NCBI GenBank assembly: GCA_036346395.1
Contig: CM070599.1
Span: forward strand, 34,711,232-34,775,231
Direction of reading: 5' to 3'
Source of the DNA: Hsuehochloa calcarea
Lineage: Eukaryota > Streptophyta > Magnoliopsida > Poales > Poaceae
DNA: 64,000 nucleotides
This document shows, in pieces, positions 13,313 to 22,101 of the stretch (positions within the stretch are counted from its first letter, which is position 1; each line of letters opens with the position of its first letter). Position numbers and translations under genes: made by a program. The notes under the pieces were generated by a model that was not told where the DNA came from, made no database searches, and worked only from the letters and a program-made list of their open reading frames with translations.

Positions 13313-14493
13313 TGTTAGGTACTAGTGATCAGCGATGACTGATCAGTGTGGCAGTGCGTCAGTGCCGCTGCTGCGCAGCTTTCTTCAGATTATAGTTACG
13401 TGGTGGTGAGAAACTGAGAAGAGAGGTGTGAGTCGTGGATCGAGTAGTGCTTACTGATGAGTGTCGACTGCCGAGTGATCAGTTAGAGGAAGAAATGCAA
13501 CTGCTTTTACTGGTTCTTGGCAGTAGGGAAGGGAGAGTTAGATGCGGTTACTGATTTGGAGGAGATCAGAGCTCATCACCGCGCTGCACCCCGGGGCTTC
13601 CGGTGGACTTTTTCCAAGGTATATCGCCGTGCATCATGCATGCATGCAGTGCCAGGCAAAGATCGAAATGTGTGATTTTTACTGACCAGTGAGTGACACT
13701 CGTGAAGTCAGGGTCACATGGTACTTATGGTGCCACATAGGCAACTCCAGGTTTTAGCCTCTCCCAAGGAGAATAGCCAGCTCTATTACAGCGTCGTGAA
13801 TCGGAGCTCTCCCTGCGTTCGGCGGGCATTTTCTACCGCTCACACGTCGCCGCATGTACAGTGGTTTTCGTTGCCTGCATCGGCCTTGCGTGCCGTCAGC
13901 CGTTCGATCGACGATGGAGCGTTGGATGTAGCTTCTCCTCCCTTTTCCTCCAACCGGGATCTCGCGTTGCGGATGAGAGCATCCCGAATCCTTCAGACTC
14001 TTCCTCGCCCCTATCGTCACTTCCCCACACTTCACTCCATCCCCATCGCAGCTCCTCTTCCCTTGCTCCGCTGCCGCCATCTAATCCCCTCTCCGCACCA
14101 CCGCCTCTCCCTTCCTCACGGGACTGGCTCCTCTGCCATCCGAATCCTCCCGTTGCTTCCTCGCCCCTGGCGCCAATTCCCCGCGATCCGTTCCATCCCC
14201 ATCCCCATCGCCGCTCCTCTTCCCCTGCTCCGCCTCTCTCTCTGCCGCTATCCTGTCGCCATCTACTCCCCTCTCCGCACCGCCGCCTCCCCCTTTTGCA
14301 CGTTACTGGCTCCTCTGGCAGCGATGTCTACACTGCATCGTTGGGCTTACGTCTCCGCCCCCAACCCACGCTCTGCCCTCGCCTCACCTCCTCCCCATCT
14401 CCTCCCGCGCCGCGCCTCCAACCCCCACAAGAATCCCTCCAGGGCACCTCTTACCCACCGCAGTCGCCTTGTCCATCTCCTCTGTGCCCCTTC
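13313..14493 (+). pseudogene. Divergent GC-rich ORF with transit-peptide-like start, cut by an LTR element
   Basis: The minus-strand TBL promoter must lie in 13313-13700. On the plus strand an ORF runs from 13718 into the LTR at 14494. The likeliest start is ATG 14324 (MSTLHRWAYVSAPNPRS), giving an Arg/Ser/Pro-rich, acid-poor N-terminus typical of organelle targeting. The element's 5-bp target (CCTTC) lies within this frame. On the far side of the element (20680 on) the frame stays open for about 29 codons and contains a possible donor (ACGCAG|GTCC). I do not recognise the protein. 13999-14136 and 14156-14320 are imperfect copies of one another (CTCCTCTTCCC.TGCTCCGC, CCCCTCTCCGCACC). It may equally be a spurious ORF in a GC-rich leader. 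Confidence 0.4.
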
Positions 14494-15771
14494 TGATAAG
14501 GGGGGGGGGATCTTCTCAATGAGGAACCGTTGATAGTTGATGCGAAGTAGACGATATCGCTAGCTGAACACTCGCGCCAATATACAAACCCTCAATTCTT
14601 TGAAAAACGCCCGAAACATCCGGATAGTTATTCGTCGGGAGACCACAAACGACGAATGCCAAGTCCCCAATTCCCAATGGAATGACGTCTTGATCTTGAA
14701 TTACAGAACGAATCAATGGATCGTCTAGTCCTCTCTCAAAGTCCTCGCATGAACTATGGTTTCAATCTTATACATAAACTGGTATAAGCCAAAAGACACA
14801 AAATATAAGAGTATATATGACCCCTAGGGCCAGCCACAAGGTATGTAAACCAACTCCAACTCATCCCTACACGTATTGGACTCAAACTCATACAAAAAGA
14901 AAACCTAAATTGACAGACGTCGGATTGTTTTGGTCATTTTGGTGCGATAGTGGGTTTTATAAGGATGGGGCCTTACCCATTATGTGGGCCTTTAAATAAG
15001 ATTTCCAACAAACCCAAGAACACCTCAATCGGACTTCGTATGTAAAAGTTATGATCTTTTTATTACGGGCTTGTTGGGCTGTCTCGAACCGAATCCGAAT
15101 TGAATTCTGAGTTGATTTCGAGTTTGATTTCGGTTGGACTTGTGGAAGGTCCGGATTGGGCTTAGAAATTTTATCCAAAACTTGGTCTTTGGATTCTTTG
15201 ACTTCTCCCCTTTTCCCCTCTTGGCCACATGAGCTTCTTCTCCCTTGTTGGCCGCATGTGTTGCCCTCCTTCATGACTTTGTCCCCGACCTCCCTCTCAT
15301 CACTCTTAGTTCCAAAGTCTTTAAGTTTGTCAAACCTGAGAATGCACCAAGTATTGCTTTTAGGTAGTAACCAATTCTCATCGACAACACAAGGAAACTT
15401 ATTAAGAAACAAATGCACTTGTTGTTTGAGAAGTTTAGTTCTTGCTTCATGAACATCCTCATAATTAGTATGTATATCCTCATCAACCTCCCTTTCTTCA
15501 AGAAAAACCATCCTCAGCTTTTGATAGCCTGAAAATGTGTTAGCTAAAGAAAACAAAGTACATGCATGATATATGTATTTATCATCCAAACTCCTTCCGT
15601 TTAGCACATGATGATTTGCTGAAAGCGTACTAATCAAAGAAAACAACACATATACATGATATATGTATGAATCAATTGTTGTGTCATTCGCGTTGTTTTG
15701 CACAAAATAAGTAACACAACAGCATCTATGATGTATTTGATATATATATTGCGATACTTTCATTCACACCA
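14494..15771 (-). repeat. 3' LTR of the gag-only element
   Basis: Collinear with 19305-20674: both begin (plus strand) with a G-run and GATCTTCTCARTGAGGAACC, and end in CTTTCATTCACAYCA. It lacks the 65-bp internal duplication seen in the other LTR. Confidence 0.88.
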
Positions 15772-15952
15772 TTATCCCTCCCATGAGAAAAAGTCATCCT
15801 CGACTTTTCTAAGCACATGGACAAGATATAAAAGGGACCAACTAGATCAAGTTGTTCAAATTTGGGGGAGAAAATTCTTAGTGGCTTCTATGCTTCAACT
15901 ACACTACACTGTTTACTGGTACAAGATAAACAAGCAGGCATCATGTTGCGTT

Positions 15953-16738
15953 CTAAAAAATAGGCACTTGTATTGAAACCCATCGTAAAGTGCCTATGAC
16001 ATTGCTCAATATATGGTTTGCGCAAAATATGATATTTGAAATCAGCAAGATTACACAGGTAATGCATATTCGACAAACACAGAACTTGTCATCTACATAA
16101 TAATCTCCAATCAAATTGAACGTATATGTGTAGGCATAAGGACTAACTAGTGATTTTAAACAGAAAACTTCAGCAAGGTTTTCAATCACACTAGATAGCT
16201 CTCTAGGATCATCGAACATGATATAGTATAAAGAATCATCAAGAAATATTCTAGTAAGAACGTCCTTATGAGTAATCAATTCCACATTATGTAAATCAAG
16301 TGTAGAAATGTCAGAACATGGAATATTCAAGTTCTCACGCTTACTTACCGCTTCTTGATGATTATTCAATTCAACACCATTATTGTTACCTTTATCGTCT
16401 TCCTCGGTTGTTGTAGGTCTTGTGGGTATCAAATCTTCATCATGAAACCACAGGGTAGCAACCACTCCATCCCCAACCGTGGTTATCTCCGCGTCTTTTA
16501 CTTTCAATGGTGCTGGTTGTTGAACAGTCAACTCTTCTTCTTTAATATCAACCTGCACAATGTGAGAAACAACACTAGAAGTAAATAGTAAATCACTAAT
16601 TTCAATAGTAACCTCACTTTGACTATCATCTACTTCTCTCTTTTCTGTTGGTGTATCTCTCTCACACTCAATTTGGATGCTCTTAACTGCACAAATAGTG
16701 GAATCACACAGCCCACTCTTTTTATCATTCTCACTCAA
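15953..16738 (-). CDS. Acidic ORF of unknown function inside the gag-only element
   Basis: A 261-codon minus-strand ORF, rich in Asp/Glu/Thr/Val, between the gag fragment and the 3' LTR. No catalytic motif or zinc knuckle is visible. It sits where pol would be in an autonomous element. It may be a replacement segment or a degenerate spacer ORF. Confidence 0.4.
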   Translation of the reverse strand: MSENDKKSGLCDSTICAVKSIQIECERDTPTEKREVDDSQSEVTIEISDLLFTSSVVSHIVQVDIKEEELTVQQPAPLKVKDAEITTVGDGVVATLWFHDEDLIPTRPTTTEEDDKGNNNGVELNNHQEAVSKRENLNIPCSDISTLDLHNVELITHKDVLTRIFLDDSLYYIMFDDPRELSSVIENLAEVFCLKSLVSPYAYTYTFNLIGDYYVDDKFCVCRICITCVILLISNIIFCANHILSNVIGTLRWVSIQVPIF

Positions 16739-16848
16739 TTGTCTATACGGCTCTCATTCTCACAAGGGTTTTGATACACCTCATCCTCCAAAGATTGTGG
16801 GTCAGCAATGAAACAATGATCATCAACCACAATCTCTTCATGAAGCAA

Positions 16849-17298
16849 TTAAGCAATACTACATGAAGCCTGGACCAAAGGGAAAATCCCATGCTCGGTC
16901 GCCTTCTCATGTGATACACCAGGGGACTTCAAACCTTGTCGCAGCCCTATCAACTTTTCTACTAGGGAACACTTGTAGTGGTAAGATACAAAACGTGCAC
17001 GCAAATGCTGTTTCATCTGCTCCCAGGTGATAATCGACAACTCATGGCGCTCCGTACGCTGACAAACAAACCACTCCCACCAATGTGTGGCATAATTAGC
17101 CAAACCATTGGACGCAAGTAAGAGCTTTCTCTCACTGGAATAGTTGTGCATCCAAAATAGCTTATCAATTTTCAGCTCCCAAGTGAGGTATTCTTCCACA
17201 TCTGTACTAACTGAAAATATAGGGATAAGAAATTTGGGCTTAGCGACAAAATCCTTACGATGCACGTTGGGGTGATTGAACATGGCGCGTAGCTCCAA
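16849..17298 (-). pseudogene. Gag fragment (Retrotrans_gag-like)
   Basis: A 149-codon ORF containing the typical gypsy gag pattern: YLTWELKIDKLFWMHNYSS, later ATHWWEWF and WEQMKQHLRARF, ending LIGLRQG. This corresponds to the capsid part of gag. The upstream start and C-terminal zinc knuckle are missing or frameshifted, so it is a broken gag. It lies mid-element in the same orientation as the LTRs. Confidence 0.75.
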
Positions 17299-19304
17299 AA
17301 AGTTGTTATTGATGTCCGTACGTAGTTGCGTAACCTCCTCCCCGAGGGTGTTCAGTCCAGTCTAAACCTTCCCGAGCTTATAGCTCACACCATTGTCGCC
17401 ATCATGGACTTGCTTTTGCGATATCTCGCACAAACGAGTGTACCCCAACCACGTAACCGGTGCCTCCAGATTAGGTGGCTCCTCCTCGTAACATGAAATG
17501 ACAACAACTCACAAACAACAAACAAGATTATATTCGGGTTAGTAAAACAAAAGCTCTCTCTCTACACTCGCAGCTCACTGTTCTGCAAACAAAGACAAGC
17601 TTACCGTTCCAAAGTGAATCAAGAACGGCAAAACGACACTTGTGGCAGTGAACGACTCAACCCGGTAATGTAAGAGCGTAACCACGAGTAAGGTAGTACA
17701 CGAACAGGTGTAGGTGGAGCTTGGTAAGGTATGTGTATAACCTATGCAAACTGATATTCAAGTTGTTGTAAAGCTAAGTAATGATCCAATCTAGAGTCTT
17801 TTGTCTATGTGCTGATCCAATAGATTTAAACGAAGTATATGAACACACAAGCAAAGATAAATGGGGCTTAATGCAAACAAAGGAATGAGCTAGTGAGAAT
17901 CAATCGGAAACTGAGATGAAACAATCTCGTTTTGCACCAAGTACTATGAGAGACGCAAGCTAATTGCAATTGAAAATAGTAGGGCACAAGATTGCTCAAA
18001 GCAAAATGACTACACAATCTGGAATAAACATGGACCGGAAGCTCGAAAAAGGATACGGTCTTTACGGAGAACCTTAGAATCACTTGTAAAAGGACTCTGT
18101 CAATTTTGAGCGAATTTCAAAAACTTGATTTTTTTGGGTTTGAGGGCCCATTTTGTGGCCCTAAATGACGTTTTTAGGGTCGATGTTTCCGCGTGTATGC
18201 CCGGGGGCATACGCGTATGATAAAATCTCTGGATTGCCCGGACTTGTCTTTTTTCCCATGTATCTTCTCGTTTCCTTTCCAATGGATCAAGAATCACCCC
18301 AATGGTAGGTCGTATGCAAAAGTTTTCCTCTTTTTTGTACTCTTTTGCAATGTCGCGGCTTTTCTTATGCAGCTGCCTTTTTCTTATTTTCTTACTCAAT
18401 GGCCAAAAGTGCTACTCGCTTGTGTGCGCAAACCTCATAAATCAACAAGGTGTAATCAAGTGTAATGAGCAGCCCTAGTGCAATATCAAAAGCTAGTCTG
18501 AAAGATGAATGGATTTATGTGATGCTCAAGGAACCCTACCAGCCAAAACCGAGACAGCAAGGAACTCGGATGAGGTGCGGCTAGGGTTTGAAAAACAACC
18601 AATCCGAGAGACATAGCACCACCAAGTTCCAACTCGGATTAGGGTTTGGCTAGACTGTGATTCAGACTCTAGTCCCACCAAAGGGAAAAGGAAGGACTCC
18701 TCTCGGCTTGGAGTTCAATCGTGGACAGCAACCAAAGAGTCCGAAACCAACTGCACTAACTCGAAAGAAAACTTGGAGTTTGATTTGGCTAGCCCCCAAC
18801 ACAGCTAGGGTTTCCAAACGACCCAAACCGAGAGATAGTTTCCAAAACACGGCCAAGCCAACACAAACAATGGAAGAGTAGGGTTTTAGGTAATCCAACC
18901 AAGGGAGCAATGGTGCACGACCAGAGAAAGGTCACGGCAAGGTTTAGCCGTTTCGGCCGGCCTGCTCTTCCTCCCATGGCAAGTGGCGGCTAGGGTAGCC
19001 CAAACCGAGTCAAACTCCAAAACAAGGCGGATCAGATTACACTTTTTGGGTGCTAATTGAGGGAAACAATCAACAATTTTCAAGGGTTTATGTGGACACA
19101 AGATGAAGCTACGCAAAGGAAACACAAGATCAACATGGTAAACAAAACTCTAATGGACGAAAACTTAACCAAACTCACAAGAAATAACATATTAAACTAC
19201 GGTTTTGGTGTTGAATTTTTAGTTTTATGGACTATAGGACAGAAAATAAATCTAACTACGGGTAAAGAAATTCTCACCGAGTAAATCTAGAATCTGATAC
19301 CACA
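17299..19304 (-). other. 5' internal non-coding region of the gag-only element
   Basis: Between the primer site and gag there are only short ORFs on both strands. It probably acts as leader and packaging sequence. Nothing else is recognisable. Confidence 0.5.
19293..19302 (-). promoter_or_regulatory. Primer binding site (tRNA-iMet type)
   Basis: TGGTATCAGA on the minus strand, two bases from the 5' LTR end (19305). It is the usual start of the plant LTR-element primer site for initiator methionine tRNA. Confidence 0.85.
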
Positions 19305-20674
19305 TGATACCTGGGGGGGCGATCTTCTCAGTGAGGAACCATGGATAGTTGATACGAAGTAGACAATGTCGCTAGCTGAATACTCACGCCAATGCATGAA
19401 CCCTCAACTCTTTGGAAAACACCAAACACACCGAATAGTTATTCATCGCAAGACCACGAATGACGAACGCCAAGTCCAAAATTCCCAATGGAACGACGGC
19501 TTGACCTTTAATTGCAGAACGAATCAATGGATCGCCTAGTCCTCTCTCAAAGTCCTCGCATGAACTCTGGTTTCGAAAGAACACGCAATAGCTATGTTTC
19601 AATCTTATGCATAAACTGGTCTAAGCCAAAAGGCACGAAATACAAGAGTATATATGACCCCTAGGGCGGGGCACAAGGTATGTAAATCGACTCCAACTCA
19701 TCCCTACACGTATTGGACTTAAACTCACACAAAAAGAAAACCTAAATTGACAGTTGTCAGATTGTTTCGGTCATTGCGGCACAACAGTGGGGTTTACGAG
19801 GCTGAGGCTTTACCCATTATGTGGGTCTTGGAATAAGCTTTCCAACAAGCCCAAGAATACCCCAATCGGACTCTGTACCATTATGTGAGCCTTAGAATAA
19901 GCTCTCCAACAAGCCCAAGAACACCCCAATCGGACTTCGTATGTAAAAGTTATGACATTTTTATTACGGGTCTGTTGGGCTGTCTCGAACCGAATCCGAA
20001 TTGAATTTTGAGTTGATTCCGAGTTTGATTTCGATTGGACTTGTGGAAGGTCCGAATTGGGCTTGGAAATCTTATCCAAAACTTGGGCTTTGGATTCTTG
20101 GGCTTCTCCCCTTTTCCCCTCTTGGCCGCATGGGCTTCTTCTCCCTTGTTGGCCGCATGTGTTGCCCTCCTTCATGACTTTGTCCCTGGCCTCCCTCTCC
20201 TCCCTCTCGGTTCCAAAGTCTTTAAGTTTGTCAAACATGAGAATGCATTAAGTAATACTTTTAGGTAGTAACCAATTCTCATCGACAACACAAGGAAACT
20301 CATTAAGAAACAAATGCACATGTTGTTTGAGAAGTTTAGTTCTTACTTCATGAATAACCTCATAATTAATCGGTATATCCTCATCATCCTCCCTTTCTTC
20401 AAGAAAATCCGCTATCGGCTTTTGATAGCCTGAATTTGTGTTAGACAAAGAAAACAATGTATATACATGGTATATGTATTTATTATCCAAACTCCTTCCG
20501 TTTAGCACATGATGATTTGCTGAAAGTGTGCTAATCAAATAAAACAACGTATATACATAATATATGTATGAATCAATTATTGTGTCATTCGCGTTGTTTT
20601 GCACAAAATAAGTAACACAACAACAGCCATATGATGTATTTGATATATACATTGTCATACTTTCATTCACATCA
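19305..20674 (-). repeat. 5' LTR of the gag-only element
   Basis: 1370 bp, collinear with 14494-15771 but longer, partly because of a ~65-bp tandem duplication (19812-19876 and 19877-19940) around CATTATGTGRGYCTTRGAATAAGC. Confidence 0.88.
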
Positions 20675-20679
20675 CCTTC

Positions 20680-22101
20680 CAATCTCCTCTTACGCAGGTC
20701 CCCACCAAAATTCCTGCAAATCCACTTTTTCATAGCTTACGATTTTTATGCGGAGATCACCTTTTTTAGGCCATATTAGTGTCACTTGGAACAACCTAGC
20801 TAAAACGGATCCAACGAGGATGTGTATGCAGCATTATTTGCGAGGATTATCTTCAATTTGACCTGTATATGCTGTTATGTTGCATCTAATTTCAATTTCG
20901 ATTTCCTTCACCACTTTTCACGGCATTTTTTGCGGTTTGCACTTTTGGTCTGCTTATTTGCTTTAATTTTAGACAATATGTTCCAAAAAAAGGAGTTGGG
21001 TACAGTCTGATTCCACAATGTATATGCTGGGACTGAAATGGTTAGATAGTACTATGTTATTTCTCAGAAACCAAAGAGTTTTCACCTGTGTAGAGTCTGA
21101 TTCCACTATATTATCCTGCTATTTTGCGTAAAACGTATTCTTCCTTTCAAATAATAGTATGTATTTTTATAAGGCTTAGATGTAGAGTCTAATTATATAA
21201 CTATTGCTTTGTCATTTCCTTTACGGACACTACACTACAACTACATGGTATAGGCTTCAGTTGTACTTTTACCTCTATAATGTTTTACATGTTTTCCATT
21301 GTGCTTATATATCTCTTCGTCTAGCCATCCATTCGTCACACATGTTCCACCCAGATGAAAGTATGGATAAAAATTGATTTACTTCATCAATATATTAACT
21401 AGCTCTTGCCGTTCTAAGCATTGTTACGTCCTGTTGCTCCACCATAGTTTTATGTATATTAGAAAAAAAATTATTGAACCACGCTGCAATCGCCGGTGCG
21501 ACGTAGCGCGCTTTCAGCTTAGTTACGTGAAAGAGAGTAAGAGACAGTCCATATCACATTTGAAAGAGAAATGAGTCAATCTAGATACCACCGACCTTGC
21601 TCCCCCTGTACACAATCAATGGCCCATAAAACTCCCCCGCCCCTCACGCATGAACCCTAGCCACCGCCCACCCGTGCCACCTCCCCGCTCACATGCTGCC
21701 TCGCTAGTGTCTGCGAGACTCGATTCGATGGTCCTTTGCCTCGTCCTCCTGTGCCTTCCATTTCCTTCGGCGCTGGAGATAACTCAATTTAATTTAGTAC
21801 TTCTCGGTTATTTTTTTAATAGGTAGTTGGTTCTATTCTCTCTTTTTTTTTTTTGAGATGGCAGTCGGTTCAGTTCGTTCAGATTGATTAATATATCTAG
21901 GAAGTATACGAAACTATTTTTGTAAAAGAACTAGTATATTAAATGATTTTGAAATTAGTAAATGGAATGATCGAATACAAGCCGTCCTAAGGCCAATGGG
22001 GTATCAAGTAACAGCGCGCCGCCATGGCCATGGCCATTAGTAAAAAAAAAACTACCCTACCCTGACCTCTCTCTGGAAGCTTCCTCTCCCCCGCCTCCAC
22101 C
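20680..22101. other. Upstream region of the 70-aa protein gene
   Basis: Host sequence. 20680-20770 continues the ORF split by the LTR element. The rest is AT-rich with no long ORF. 21650-21780 contains a short ORF starting MNPSHRPPVPPPRSH that I cannot assign. The CT-rich leader TCCTCTCCCCCGCCTCCACC directly precedes the ATG at 22102. Confidence 0.5.

Larger units (their letters stand above)
14494..20674 (-). mobile_element. Gag-only LTR retrotransposon, complete with TSD
   Basis: A 6.18-kb element with two LTRs (14494-15771 and 19305-20674), each TG...CA on the minus strand apart from small decay, flanked by a perfect 5-bp target duplication CCTTC (14489-14493, 20675-20679). The primer site TGGTATCAGA (minus, 19293-19302) adjoins the 5' LTR and matches the tRNA-iMet type. 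A purine tract (GGGAGGGATAA) precedes the 3' LTR at about 15772. The 3.5-kb interior holds a gag fragment and an acidic ORF but no protease, integrase, RT or RNase H, so it must rely on a partner element. The gag resembles Ty3/gypsy Retrotrans_gag. Confidence 0.9.

Noticed and set aside
14957..15763. 268-codon minus-strand ORF
   Set aside because: Lies entirely in an LTR; the homologous LTR at 19305 has a broken version. Treated as LTR sequence, not a gene.
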